Positions 36,366 to 45,791 of a DNA stretch of 64,000 bases are shown here, one piece after another. A program made the position numbers and the translations under genes. The stretch's first letter is position 1. Each line of letters starts with the position of its first letter. Location of the stretch: contig JANQFQ010000008.1 of the NCBI GenBank assembly GCA_028277765.1, positions 1 to 64,000 on the forward strand. Direction: 5' to 3'. Below the pieces are notes generated by a model. It ran no database searches. It was not told the origin of the DNA and worked only from the letters and a program-made list of their open reading frames with translations. The DNA is from Desulfobacterales bacterium (lineage in GTDB: Bacteria; Desulfobacterota; Desulfobacteria; Desulfobacterales; SURF-7).

Positions 36366-36998
36366 ATGCTGTCTCTTGACGAACTGATAAATAAAAGAAG
36401 AAGTATACGGAAGTATAAACCTGATCCACCCGATCAAGGCCAGATTGAGGAGATGGTACACTGCGCCTCAATGGCGCCCTCCCCGTCTAACAGCCGGCCG
36501 GTCCGTTTTATCCGGATCATAACACCTGGCATCAGGAAAAACTTTTTTAAAGAGATTGAGAAAGGGTATCAAACATTTTTAGGAACTTGGGAAACAAAAA
36601 AAGCGTCAAAAAAAATCAGGAACCTGATTAACGCGTACTGGCGGTATTCAAAATTCATCATGGATGCGCCGGTTCTCTTTGCCGTAGGGACAATTACTGA
36701 TGGTAACGGTTTTTCAGAAAAACTGGTTCGGGCTGATATTATTTCCCATTCTTCCCGAGGTGATACTGACTTTGATATAACCGTCGGGCTTGCCCTAAAA
36801 GGTTTTATTTTAAAAGGAGAAGAGCTTGGTATCAGCTCATGTATCCTGACGGCCCCTTTAGCCTTTGCATCAAACCCTGAAGATATTTTAAGGCTCGATA
36901 ACATCAAAATTAAATGCTTTGTCACAGCAGGCTTTCCTGATGAGACGCCTGCCTATGTTGAAAGAAGCAGACTGGATGACATTTATAAAGAGGTCTGA
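36366..36998 (+). CDS. Nitroreductase-family flavoprotein
   Basis: 210 residues. It starts with the FMN-binding RRSIRKYKPDPP block and has SMAPSPSNSRPVRFI and the ELGISSCILTAP segment typical of the family. These FMN enzymes reduce or oxidise varied substrates with NAD(P)H. Its ORF abuts the ketosynthase gene exactly (stop 36998, start 36999), so it belongs to the cluster. In thiazole/oxazole pathways relatives act as oxidases; here a redox tailoring step on the acyl chain is a guess. Confidence 0.85.
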   Translation: MLSLDELINKRRSIRKYKPDPPDQGQIEEMVHCASMAPSPSNSRPVRFIRIITPGIRKNFFKEIEKGYQTFLGTWETKKASKKIRNLINAYWRYSKFIMDAPVLFAVGTITDGNGFSEKLVRADIISHSSRGDTDFDITVGLALKGFILKGEELGISSCILTAPLAFASNPEDILRLDNIKIKCFVTAGFPDETPAYVERSRLDDIYKEV

Positions 36999-38210
36999 AT
37001 GCCGCGACGGGTAGTTATTACAGCTTTCAGTATTTTGTCCCCTCTGGGATCTTCCCCAGACACTATCATGGACAATTTTAAAAAAGGGAATGCCCCTTTT
37101 GAAATTTCGCCTATTGATGATGATATTCTCATCTGCCCGGTAAAAAACTTTAATCTCAAGGACCATATCGGCCGTTTCAAGCATGCCCGCTACCTTGAAC
37201 GGGGAGCCCAGTTCTGTGTGGCATCAGCTGTTGATACAGTGAAAAACGCTGACTTACAGGATGACACCCTCGCTAAAGCTGGTCTTTTTATCGGCAGCGG
37301 TCCGAGCCTCGACTTCGGGGAAGAACTCTCTTATCTCAATCCTGACAACCCGGATTTAAGCAAACTAAAGGCTCTCTGGATGCTGAAGTATCTGTCTAAC
37401 ACAGCAGCCTCGGTCATTTCAAGACTGACAGGGATACATGGTGATAATGCTACTATAGGTACCGCCTGTTCCGCTACCCTACAGGCCATTGGTGAAGCGT
37501 TCCGGAAAATAAAGGACGGTTATCTTGACCTTGCGTTTGCCGGTGGCGGATCATCCCGTTTCAGTTATAGCGGTATAATGGCGTATAAAAAGGCCCAGGC
37601 CTTTTTCGTGGTCAAAAAAGGCAGAGATAATAATTACAGCCCTTTTGACACCAGCAGGCAGGGATTCGTGGCAGGAGAAGGCGGCGCTTTTATCCTGCTA
37701 GAAGAACTTGAACACGCGAAAAAACGGGGCGCTGAAATACACGCTGAGATATGCGGTTTTAACGCCTCTATCAGCGGCCACAGCATGACAGCGCCTGATC
37801 CCGAAGGCAAATATGAAGAGGCAACTGTTCGATCAGCGATTAATGATGCTGGTCTTATGCCCTCTGATGTGGATGTTGTATCAACACATGGAACAGGCAC
37901 GCCACTGAACGATGATATGGAGGCAGAACTAATTGACCGTGTGTATGGAGACCACAAACCGTTTATACTTGCTCTCAAATCATGGATCGGCCATTTAACG
38001 CCTGCCTGCGGCGCGGTTGAACTTGCCCTCTGTATCATCCTAATGAAACACAAATATCTTCCGGAAATAAGGCATTTGACCAACCCGTGTCACAAATCTC
38101 TTAATTTTGTTCAAAACGGTATTAATTATCCACCAAATACAGTTTTGCTCGAAAATTTCGGCTTTGGCGGCCAGAACAGTGCCATTGTTATCAAACCATG
38201 GACAGAATAG
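36999..38210 (+). CDS. Beta-ketoacyl-ACP synthase (KAS II/FabF-like)
   Basis: 403 residues with a complete catalytic set: C157 in GTACSATLQA, H297 in STHGTGTP, K327 and H332 in LKSWIGHLTP. The C-terminal ENFGFGGQNS loop is typical. It condenses malonyl-ACP with an acyl primer. There is only one ketosynthase and no chain-length factor or acyltransferase gene, so this is an iterative type II system borrowing malonyl-ACP from primary metabolism (inference). The 3' end overlaps the next gene by 13 bp. Confidence 0.92.
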   Translation: MPRRVVITAFSILSPLGSSPDTIMDNFKKGNAPFEISPIDDDILICPVKNFNLKDHIGRFKHARYLERGAQFCVASAVDTVKNADLQDDTLAKAGLFIGSGPSLDFGEELSYLNPDNPDLSKLKALWMLKYLSNTAASVISRLTGIHGDNATIGTACSATLQAIGEAFRKIKDGYLDLAFAGGGSSRFSYSGIMAYKKAQAFFVVKKGRDNNYSPFDTSRQGFVAGEGGAFILLEELEHAKKRGAEIHAEICGFNASISGHSMTAPDPEGKYEEATVRSAINDAGLMPSDVDVVSTHGTGTPLNDDMEAELIDRVYGDHKPFILALKSWIGHLTPACGAVELALCIILMKHKYLPEIRHLTNPCHKSLNFVQNGINYPPNTVLLENFGFGGQNSAIVIKPWTE

Positions 38211-38644
38211 ATATCCACACAAATCTTGATGGTTTTGTTTTGCTTGACAGAATCAGCAGCATAGACAAAACAGCTGTTACCGGGCACAAGCATTTTACCA
38301 AGGCGCCCCTGTATTTGGGAATTGAAACCCTTGCCCAACTCGGGGCCTGCCATGTCCGGTTTATAACCGATTTTGAAAAACACGCGTTCCTTTTAAAGGT
38401 CAATCAGTGCATCATTTCTGGTACACATATATTGGATGGCAAATTTAAACTGGAAGGACACCTTCAGAATCACAGCCAGCTTGCTTACACATACAGCCTT
38501 AAAGCGTTCAAAGATAAAACATCTGTTATCAAAGGAGAATTTCTGTTTGCCCTGGCTGATTTTGATGAAAATTTTAACCGGGAAATCCTGCAAAAGAGGT
38601 ATAAAGAATTGTTAACAACCCTTTCTGCTTCGAAGCTCCTTTAG
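38198..38644 (+). CDS. Second hotdog-fold protein, FabA/FabZ-like
   Basis: 148 residues. The segment TGHKHFTKAPLYLGIETLAQLGA aligns in outline with the FabZ active-site helix and keeps a His-Phe pair (H32), but not the MPG motif. It may be a dehydratase, isomerase or non-catalytic hotdog partner. It overlaps the ketosynthase gene and closes the cluster. Confidence 0.68.
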   Translation: MDRIDIHTNLDGFVLLDRISSIDKTAVTGHKHFTKAPLYLGIETLAQLGACHVRFITDFEKHAFLLKVNQCIISGTHILDGKFKLEGHLQNHSQLAYTYSLKAFKDKTSVIKGEFLFALADFDENFNREILQKRYKELLTTLSASKLL

Positions 38645-38730
38645 GGATTTAACAAGGTTAATCCATGTGCTATATCAACTTTGCGCCTTAGCGTCTTTGC
38701 GTGATAAAAAAGTCAGAGCAAAGCGATACC

Positions 38731-38769
38731 TTAACTTTAGGCACTTGTAACTTATAACTTAAGGCACTT
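38731..38769 (+). repeat. Dispersed repeat family B, copy 1
   Basis: 39 bp, identical to 51320-51358 except one base. It contains two copies of an AACTTaAGGCACTT-like unit separated by TATAACTTA. It lies just past the convergent end of rluD. Confidence 0.85.
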
Positions 38770-38776
38770 AAAATCA

Positions 38777-39742
38777 TTAGCAACACATCCGTAACCCCCT
38801 AATGAGCTCTTCCATATCATCTGGCAGGGGCGCTTTAAAACGCATCTTCTCGCCGGTCACGGGATGATTAAAAGAGAGACTTTGGGCGTGCAGCATTTGA
38901 CGGGACATTGGCTTGATAAGTTCAAGCGCTTCCTTTTTTTGGACAAAACCCTTAATAGCTTTTTTACCGCCGTAAACCTGATCACCAACCACAGGATGAT
39001 GGATAGATGAACAGTGTACGCGAATCTGATGCGTTCGTCCGGTTTTAATGGAAACCTCCAACAAGGTAAATCCCTCAAACCGTTCTTTTATCTTCCAGGC
39101 AGTCTCCGCGGTCCGCGGATGCCTGCTGTTTGTCGACATTTTTTTTCTATCTGATGGATGCCGACCGATCGGTTTTGTAATACTCCCTGTATCTTCCTTC
39201 ATGATGCCGTAAACAATCGCCAGGTATCTCTTTTCGATTTTACGGTCTTTGAAAAGAGAGGCCAATTGTAAGTGGGATTGATGGTTTTTTGCGACAACAA
39301 GAACCCCGGTTGTATCCTTATCAAGCCTGTGAACAATACCCGGCCGAAGCTCTCCATTGATATGCTTGAGATCAGGGCAGTGAAAAAGAAGCCCGTTTAC
39401 TAATGTTCCGGAATAATGCCCTGGTGCTGGATGGACAACGATACCGGCCTGCTTATTCAGGACGATGATATGGTCATCCTCATGAATAATGTTCAACTGA
39501 ATCGGCTCAGGTTCAAAAACCGGCTCCTCAGGGCATGGGATATAACCGGTTATTACTTCACCAGGTTTTATCTTGTAGCCGGGCTTTTTGACAATGTCAT
39601 TGACCTTGATGATACCGTCTTGGATCAGAGAAGAGGCAAGACTGCGGGAGCAGTCAGGAATAGTGGATGAAACAAAAAAGTCAAGGCGCTTTTCAGAGTC
39701 TGTTTTATCAACAACAACATGAAAAGCACCTTGATCAGGCAT
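38777..39742 (-). CDS. rluD: RluD-family 23S rRNA pseudouridine synthase
   Basis: 321 residues. It has an N-terminal S4 RNA-binding domain (about 14-75) and a catalytic domain with VHRLDKDTTGVLVVAK, in which D140 is the catalytic aspartate. The C-terminal GRTHQIRVH block is intact. RluD modifies helix 69 of 23S rRNA. It is 14 bp downstream of carD on the same strand. Assignment to RluD rather than RluC rests on general similarity. Confidence 0.9.
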   Translation of the reverse strand: MPDQGAFHVVVDKTDSEKRLDFFVSSTIPDCSRSLASSLIQDGIIKVNDIVKKPGYKIKPGEVITGYIPCPEEPVFEPEPIQLNIIHEDDHIIVLNKQAGIVVHPAPGHYSGTLVNGLLFHCPDLKHINGELRPGIVHRLDKDTTGVLVVAKNHQSHLQLASLFKDRKIEKRYLAIVYGIMKEDTGSITKPIGRHPSDRKKMSTNSRHPRTAETAWKIKERFEGFTLLEVSIKTGRTHQIRVHCSSIHHPVVGDQVYGGKKAIKGFVQKKEALELIKPMSRQMLHAQSLSFNHPVTGEKMRFKAPLPDDMEELIRGLRMCC

Positions 39743-39756
39743 TTGTAAGTAAACAG

Positions 39757-40302
39757 CTAATTTTTTCCAGGAAACAGCGACTCGATCTCAGCCATTATTT
39801 GATCTTCGTCTTTATCCTTTGCTATGCAAAGTTCCCTGAGCAGCAGCCCCTTGGTCGTATCCAGAAGCTTCCGTTCCCCGAAAGAAAGATTTTTTGTAAA
39901 CTTTAACAGGTACAGGTCCCTGAAAACTTCGGCAACATCATAAATTGATCCAGTTCTGATCTTGTCCATGTATTCACGGTACCGCCGGTTCCATGTCTGA
40001 CCGTCTATAGGATTTTCATTTTTCGTCTGCATCACCTTATAGACCTTACGGATCTCTTTCTTTTTAATAACGCCCCGTAAGCCGACTGAGGAAACATTTT
40101 TTGTGGGGATCATAATGACCATGTTATTCTCAATGATTTTCATTATATAGAAGTCCTGCTTCGATCCACCCACATCCTTGTTCTCAATCGATTCAATCCG
40201 GCCTACACCATGAGCGGGATAAACCGCCAGGTCACCTGCCTGAAATGAATTGTCCTCTTTGACTTCATCCTTAGTCTTTGCTTTTACTGCATTTTTAGCC
40301 AT
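39757..40302 (-). CDS. carD: CarD/CdnL-family RNA polymerase-binding regulator
   Basis: 181 residues from ATG 40302, which has GGTGG 7 nt upstream; a TTG at 40314 would add four residues. The RNAP-interacting Tudor-like domain carries FQAGDLAVYPAHGVGRIESI, and the helical C-terminal DNA-contact domain follows (RRYREYMDKIRTGS, LSFGERKLLD). CarD proteins bind the beta subunit and stabilise open complexes at rRNA and other promoters. Confidence 0.93.
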   Translation of the reverse strand: MAKNAVKAKTKDEVKEDNSFQAGDLAVYPAHGVGRIESIENKDVGGSKQDFYIMKIIENNMVIMIPTKNVSSVGLRGVIKKKEIRKVYKVMQTKNENPIDGQTWNRRYREYMDKIRTGSIYDVAEVFRDLYLLKFTKNLSFGERKLLDTTKGLLLRELCIAKDKDEDQIMAEIESLFPGKN

Positions 40303-40392
40303 TTTTACCACCAAAAAATAAATTTATTCGTTGATTTTTTGTTTTTTTTTTAATGATATCAATACATAACAGATTTTTCACAAACAATCAAC

Positions 40393-40425
40393 AAAAAAAG
40401 GACTGGCGCGGATATGCGCCAGCCC
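40393..40425 (-). terminator. Rho-independent terminator of hppA
   Basis: On the minus strand GGGCTGGCGC and GCGCCAGTCC form a 10 bp stem with one G-T pair and a 6 nt loop, followed by seven T. It is 27 bp past the hppA stop. Confidence 0.9.
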
Positions 40426-40451
40426 TTATAATTTCATGCAAAATACCCTGA

Positions 40452-42494
40452 TTATGCGAGAAAGGGTACCAGCAGCAGTGCAACAACATTAAGAATCTTG
40501 ATCATCGGGTTAATAGCAGGGCCAGCTGTATCCTTGTAAGGATCACCTACTGTGTCACCGGTGACCGCGGCTTTATGAGCATCGCTGCCCTTTCCGCCGA
40601 AATTACCGTCCTCGATGTATTTTTTCGCGTTATCCCATGCAGCACCGCCTGTTGTCATGGAGATTGCGACAAAAATACCTGTGACAATACTTCCGATCAG
40701 AAGTCCGCCAAGCGCCTGTCCACCAAGAAGCTTCCCTACGAGAACAGGTGTCAGAACAGGAATAAGCGCCGGAATCATCATTTCTGACAGGGCAAACTTG
40801 GTGACAATGTCAACACAGGCTGCGTAATCAGGTTTCTGCTTCCCTTCCATAATTCCAGGCATTTCAGCAAACTGACGCCTTACTTCATTAACAACCGCAT
40901 GGCCAGCTTTCCCAACAGCTGTCATGGCCATTGAACCGAACAGGAACGGCAGTAGACCGCCGATAAAAAGGCCGATAAGAACCTTAACCTGTGATATATC
41001 AAAGTCAAATTTCAGACCATAACGATCGCAATCCTGTGTAAACGCAGCAAAAAGAACCAGTGCCGCGAGGGCTGCTGAACCAATGGCATACCCTTTTGTA
41101 ACCGCCTTGGTTGTATTTCCAACCGCATCCAGAGGATCTGTGATTGCGCGTACGCTTTCATCCATTTCAGCCATTTCAGCAATACCGCCTGCATTGTCTG
41201 TAATCGGGCCGTACGCGTCAATGGCGATAACCATACCGGTCATTGACAGCATGGAAACAGCCGCAATCGCTATGCCGTAAAGATCTCCTAAATAATGAGC
41301 CACCAATATCGCGATACAAATAGCAATAACAGGAGCAGCTGTTGACTGCATGCTGATGGCAAGGCCCTGGATGATATTCGTACCATGACCGGTTGTGGAT
41401 GCTTCCGCAATATCTTTAACCGGTTTCCTGAGACCTGTATAATACTCAGTGATAAAAACGATAACAACGGTCAGAACCAGCCCCACAATAGCACACCAAT
41501 AAAGATTAGATGCGTTAATACCTTCCACACCACTCAATATATTCATTGTAGCCGGATAGAATACTGCGGCAGCTAAAATAGCTGCTCCGAACATACCCTT
41601 GTACAGAGCGCCCATAATATAGTCGCTTCCCTCTTTCATACGGACAAAGAAGACCGCAATGGCCGAGGCGACAATTGAGATGGCGCCAAGCACCAGCGGA
41701 AAAATGATGGCTGTCTCATTTCCTTTAAAAAGGAGTTCCGCGAGCACCATGGCAGCGACTGTTGTTACAGCGTAAGTTTCAAAAAGGTCGGCTGCCATAC
41801 CCGCGCAGTCACCCACATTGTCACCCACGTTGTCAGCGATGGTTGCCGGGTTCCTGGGATCATCTTCCGGAATGCCGGCTTCAACCTTTCCAACAAGGTC
41901 GGCACCAACATCAGCACCCTTGGTAAAGATACCGCCGCCAAGACGTGCGAAAATGGATATCAGGCTTCCGCCGAAACCGAGTGCCACAAGGGCAACGGAG
42001 GTATTTTGTGAGCTAACACCTTTTGCAGATAAAAGTGTGTATAATCCAGCACATGCGACCAGGGCCAGAGCGGCAACGATCATACCGGTAACACTCCCGC
42101 CTTTAAATGCCATTTTAAGGCCTTCATTAAGTCCGCCCTTTGCTGCTTCAGCTGTCCTGACATTGGCTATAACTGAAACTCGCATACCGATATAGCCCGC
42201 GAAAAAGGACGCAACAGCGCCAAGAACAAAACCCAGCGGGCAATATATCCTGGCATCACCATGATTAATAAAGAATAGAATGACCGTTATGATTATACCA
42301 ACAATAGCCATACTCTTCATCTGACGGTTAAGATACGCGATCGCTCCTGCTTTTACTGCATCAGCAATCTCATTCATTTTCTCATCACCAGCTGGCGCAC
42401 CCTTTACAGAAGCGGCCATTACCAGTGCGAAAACAACACCTGCCACACCGACCAGAAAACAGACCAGCGGCAGATTCTCCATAATAGCTTCCAT
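40452..42494 (-). CDS. hppA: Membrane-bound H+-translocating pyrophosphatase, K+-independent type
   Basis: 680 residues, about 16 helices. The substrate site is intact: [20 protein letters not shown] and the [19 protein letters not shown] block, plus the C-terminal [14 protein letters not shown]. The [10 protein letters not shown] segment has Lys (residue 463) where K+-dependent enzymes have Ala, which points to the K+-independent H+-pumping subclass. It conserves energy from PPi made by biosynthesis or sulfate activation. It has its own terminator, so it ends a transcription unit. Confidence 0.95.
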   Translation of the reverse strand: MEAIMENLPLVCFLVGVAGVVFALVMAASVKGAPAGDEKMNEIADAVKAGAIAYLNRQMKSMAIVGIIITVILFFINHGDARIYCPLGFVLGAVASFFAGYIGMRVSVIANVRTAEAAKGGLNEGLKMAFKGGSVTGMIVAALALVACAGLYTLLSAKGVSSQNTSVALVALGFGGSLISIFARLGGGIFTKGADVGADLVGKVEAGIPEDDPRNPATIADNVGDNVGDCAGMAADLFETYAVTTVAAMVLAELLFKGNETAIIFPLVLGAISIVASAIAVFFVRMKEGSDYIMGALYKGMFGAAILAAAVFYPATMNILSGVEGINASNLYWCAIVGLVLTVVIVFITEYYTGLRKPVKDIAEASTTGHGTNIIQGLAISMQSTAAPVIAICIAILVAHYLGDLYGIAIAAVSMLSMTGMVIAIDAYGPITDNAGGIAEMAEMDESVRAITDPLDAVGNTTKAVTKGYAIGSAALAALVLFAAFTQDCDRYGLKFDFDISQVKVLIGLFIGGLLPFLFGSMAMTAVGKAGHAVVNEVRRQFAEMPGIMEGKQKPDYAACVDIVTKFALSEMMIPALIPVLTPVLVGKLLGGQALGGLLIGSIVTGIFVAISMTTGGAAWDNAKKYIEDGNFGGKGSDAHKAAVTGDTVGDPYKDTAGPAINPMIKILNVVALLLVPFLA

Positions 42495-42537
42495 GTTTTT
42501 TCCTCCATTCCGTTAAAAGTTAAAAATTAATATTAAT

Positions 42538-43110
42538 TCAATTAAATTGATTCATTCCTTTCTCAATACTGTCACAAATCACCGTAACAGTCGCCTCCTC
42601 TGCCATTTTAATGACGCGGTCAAGTATCTCTTTCTCTTTATCTGAAAATTTTCCGAGAACATGTCCCACGACACCTTTTTTGGTTTCAGGGCGCCCGATG
42701 CCGACGCGGATCCTTCCAAAATCACCGGATCCCAGGGCATCGGTTAACGATCTTACACCATTGTGTCCCCCGTGCCCTCCTTTCGATTTAATTTTTAATC
42801 TTTCGTACATGAGGTCAATGTCGTCATGAATGACAAGAATGTCCTCACATAAAATATTGAAATATCCTGCAAGCTTCTGTATCGGCGGCCCGCTTTTGTT
42901 CATAAACAGCATCGGCTTTGCAATGATCACGTCAACGCCGTTTATAACACCGCGGCCGAACAATACGTCAAACTTGTTTTTACTCAACTCTATTGAAAAA
43001 GCTCTGGCAATGCCATCCACTACCATGAACCCTATATTATGCCTGGTCCTTTCATATGATTTACCTGGATTGCCAAGCCCGACCAGTAGGCAAACTCTTT
43101 TATAGGGCAT
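42538..43110 (-). CDS. pth: Peptidyl-tRNA hydrolase
   Basis: 190 residues. It opens with LLVGLGNPGKSYERTRHNIGF and has catalytic H24, the conserved MNKSG (substrate Asn) and HDDIDL blocks, and GGHGGHNGVRS. It recycles peptidyl-tRNAs released from stalled ribosomes. It is downstream of rplY, an order common in bacteria. Confidence 0.96.
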   Translation of the reverse strand: MPYKRVCLLVGLGNPGKSYERTRHNIGFMVVDGIARAFSIELSKNKFDVLFGRGVINGVDVIIAKPMLFMNKSGPPIQKLAGYFNILCEDILVIHDDIDLMYERLKIKSKGGHGGHNGVRSLTDALGSGDFGRIRVGIGRPETKKGVVGHVLGKFSDKEKEILDRVIKMAEEATVTVICDSIEKGMNQFN

Positions 43111-43147
43111 AAAGACCCTTCAGTATAAAGTCATCATAAACAGGCTG

Positions 43148-43831
43148 CTATTCTCCGTCCCCCTCTGCCTTCTCGGATTCAGCCCTTTCACCAGCTTCAC
43201 CGGCTTCACCCTCTTCGCCTTCAACACCCTCTTCACCTTCAAGTGCCTCGTCCGTCACAGGCACTTCTTCTACCTTAGGCGCCACAACGGTAATGACAGT
43301 AAAATTCACGTCATGAATAATTTCAATCTCGTCCGAGAGCGGGATCTCTTCAACATGAACAGAATCGCCGACATCAAGTTCTGTAACATCAACTTCAATT
43401 GCTTCAGGTATGGAAAGGGGAAGGCAGAGTATCTCCAGTTCACGCCTGACAACCTGTAAAATTCCGCCAAGCTCAACCCCCACTGATTTGCCTGTAGTTG
43501 TGACAGGAACCATAACCTTGATTTTCCGGTCCATTGCTACTTCATAAAAATCAGCATGGAGAAAGTTGTTTGATACCGGGTGTGTCTGAAGTTCCTTGAC
43601 CATTGCCGATTTCGGTTTATCAAGGTCCGGGATATCAAGATTTACAAGTAGCTGTCCGCTTCCGCTTTTTTTATACACCAGTTCAAGATCACTTACATCA
43701 ACACTGATCGCGAGCGGTTCTGTATCCGGCCCGTAGAAAATCGCCGGGATAAATCCCTGGCGGCGTAGCTCCCGAGCAGCCCCCTTACCTTTTGTTTCTC
43801 TTTTATTAACTTTAAGGTCATATAGTTCCAT
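43148..43831 (-). CDS. rplY: Ribosomal protein bL25, long CTC form
   Basis: 227 residues. It has an N-terminal 5S-rRNA-binding L25 domain (1-95), a C-terminal beta domain (about 100-185), and a low-complexity tail of Glu, Gly and Ala repeats. The tail DNA is correspondingly repetitive (CTTCACC units). It sits between prs and pth, the usual neighbourhood. The acidic tail is common in this group and probably disordered. Confidence 0.95.
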   Translation of the reverse strand: MELYDLKVNKRETKGKGAARELRRQGFIPAIFYGPDTEPLAISVDVSDLELVYKKSGSGQLLVNLDIPDLDKPKSAMVKELQTHPVSNNFLHADFYEVAMDRKIKVMVPVTTTGKSVGVELGGILQVVRRELEILCLPLSIPEAIEVDVTELDVGDSVHVEEIPLSDEIEIIHDVNFTVITVVAPKVEEVPVTDEALEGEEGVEGEEGEAGEAGERAESEKAEGDGE

Positions 43832-43848
43832 TTTTTTTCCTTCACAAA

Positions 43849-44790
43849 TTACACAAACAAGGATGTAACTGAATCACCCCTGAAACTGCGGATAATTGCC
43901 TCACCGACAAGCTCTGCGATCGACAATGTTATAATTTTTTTAGACGCTGAGGCCTTGCTGTTGAGCGGAATAGTATCTGTAACAACAAGACTTTTCAGTT
44001 CGGACTTGTCTATCCTGTCAACTGCGGGGCCGGACAGTACCGGGTGAGCACAGCACGCATGAACCTCTTCCGCCCCTTCGGATTTAATGGCGCTTGCCGC
44101 CTCTGTTAACGTGCCTGCTGTATCAACCATATCGTCAAGAATAATAGCGATTTTTCCTTTTACATCACCAATAACAGCCATCGCTTTTGCTTCATTGGGG
44201 GCTGATCTCCGCTTGTCGACAATCGCAAGATCAGCATCTATCCTTTTAGCAAACGCCCGTGCTCTTTCAACACCTCCTGCGTCAGGAGATACAATAACCA
44301 CATTATTATTCTTGTAATTAGAGTTTATATAATCAAGGAGAACAGGGGCAGCAAAAAGGTTGTCAACGGAAACATCGAAAAAACCCTGAATCTGCCCGGC
44401 ATGGAGGTCCATGGTGATGACCTTGTCAGCCCCGGCAACCTGAAGGAGGTCGGCCACAAGCTTGGCGCTGATAGGTACCCTGGGTGCAACTTTTTTATCC
44501 TGGCGCGCATATCCGAAATACGGAATAACAGCGGTTATCCTGTTCGCGGATGACCGTTTAAACGCATCGATCATCAGAAGCAGTTCAACAAGGTTGTCAT
44601 TAACAGGACTGCATGTGGACTGTACTACAAAAATATTCTTTGATCTTACATTTTCAGTAATTTCTATCTGCACCTCTCCGTCACTGAAGGTTTGAACCTT
44701 GGCAGCGCCGAGCGGCAGTTCAAGATATTCACAAATTTTTTTAGCAAGTTCTGGATTAGAGTTCCCTGTAAAAACAGCAAAAGCACTCAT
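43849..44790 (-). CDS. prs: Ribose-phosphate pyrophosphokinase
   Basis: 313 residues. It has FSDGEVQIEI, the ATP/Mg segment MDLHAGQIQGFF, the flexible DKRR loop, and the PRPP motif ILDDMVDTAGTL. It makes PRPP from ribose 5-phosphate and ATP for nucleotides, His and Trp. tRNA-Gln lies 42 bp upstream, so prs may be read through from the ispE/tRNA transcript. Confidence 0.96.
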   Translation of the reverse strand: MSAFAVFTGNSNPELAKKICEYLELPLGAAKVQTFSDGEVQIEITENVRSKNIFVVQSTCSPVNDNLVELLLMIDAFKRSSANRITAVIPYFGYARQDKKVAPRVPISAKLVADLLQVAGADKVITMDLHAGQIQGFFDVSVDNLFAAPVLLDYINSNYKNNNVVIVSPDAGGVERARAFAKRIDADLAIVDKRRSAPNEAKAMAVIGDVKGKIAIILDDMVDTAGTLTEAASAIKSEGAEEVHACCAHPVLSGPAVDRIDKSELKSLVVTDTIPLNSKASASKKIITLSIAELVGEAIIRSFRGDSVTSLFV

Positions 44791-44832
44791 AGCTTAATCC
44801 TTAATTAAAACTAATGATTCACACAAAATATT

Positions 44833-44907
44833 TGGCTGGGGCGGGAGGATTCGAACCTCCGAATGCAGGAACCAAAATCCTGTGTCTTGCCGCTTGACGA
44901 CGCCCCA
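44833..44907 (-). tRNA. tRNA-Gln (anticodon TTG)
   Basis: 75 nt with encoded CCA. The acceptor TGGGGCG pairs with CGCCCCA. The anticodon loop TTTTGGT sits between CAGGA and TCCTG. The T arm GGAGGTTCGAATCCTCC is perfect. It lies between ispE and prs. Confidence 0.97.
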
Positions 44908-44940
44908 TTATCAACGCTGAAAACTGGCTATGCAACAGCC

Positions 44941-45789
44941 TTAAATTATCATATCAGCAAGAAATTTATTCTCACTGCTGTATTGCGTCAGTGAACGGTA
45001 TGCAGTTTCAGCCTGCCTGCTGTCTGAAAAAAGGCTGAAAACTGTCGGGCCGCTGCCTGTCATTAGCGCCCCTTCAGCGCCATACCTTATAAGCGACTTT
45101 TTTATCGTTTTAATATCTGGCTGCATTTTCAAAGTAACCGTCTCAAGATCGTTACACAAATGCTTACCAGCATCAAAACCCTGCTCATTAAAAGAGTTAC
45201 TATTAAAGTTTTTTTCACATTTTGTCAATCCTAAATTCAGATTTTCATATACTTCAGCTGTAGAAACAGGATATCCTGGATTAATTATTAAAATATGATA
45301 TGGTTTCAGACGGTTATAATGATCAAGCTGTTCCCCGATCCCAGTAGCAACAGCCGGTTTCCCAAACACAAAAAACGGCACATCAGCACCAAGAGAAAGC
45401 CCCATTTCCATCAATTCATCCTGGGTAAACAGGGAATCATAAAAACGGTTCAGGCTCAGGAGTACAGATGCTGCATTGCTGCTGCCGCCCCCAAGCCCGG
45501 CGCCAACCGGTATTTTTTTTTCAATGTCAATACCGACTCCTTCCTGTATACCGGAAGCTTTAAAAAAAAGATTGGCGGCTCTGAAGGCAAGGTTTGACTC
45601 ATCTTCGGGAATCTCTTTTGAACTACAGGTTATGGTTGTCCTTTTCTGGTGGAAATTTAAATGAATGGTATCATAAAGGCTGATGCAGCACATCAGGGAA
45701 AACAGATCGTGATATCCATCCTTCCGTTTTCCCCGTATATGCAGAAAAAGATTTATTTTCGCAGGTGAAAGCGTTTTCTCATCATTCAT
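44941..45789 (-). CDS. ispE: 4-diphosphocytidyl-2-C-methyl-D-erythritol kinase
   Basis: 282 residues of the GHMP kinase family. It starts with SPAKINLFLHI. The ATP loop is PVGAGLGGGSSNAAS and the third motif is LMTGSGPTVFSLF. It performs the ATP-dependent step of the non-mevalonate isoprenoid pathway. It starts 2 bp after the htrA stop, hence operonic, and precedes tRNA-Gln and prs as in many bacteria. Confidence 0.95.
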   Translation of the reverse strand: MNDEKTLSPAKINLFLHIRGKRKDGYHDLFSLMCCISLYDTIHLNFHQKRTTITCSSKEIPEDESNLAFRAANLFFKASGIQEGVGIDIEKKIPVGAGLGGGSSNAASVLLSLNRFYDSLFTQDELMEMGLSLGADVPFFVFGKPAVATGIGEQLDHYNRLKPYHILIINPGYPVSTAEVYENLNLGLTKCEKNFNSNSFNEQGFDAGKHLCNDLETVTLKMQPDIKTIKKSLIRYGAEGALMTGSGPTVFSLFSDSRQAETAYRSLTQYSSENKFLADMII

Positions 45790-45791
45790 TA

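Noticed and set aside
43160-43260. CTTCACC-type tandem repeats
   Set aside because: Encodes the acidic Glu/Gly tail of bL25, not an independent repeat element.
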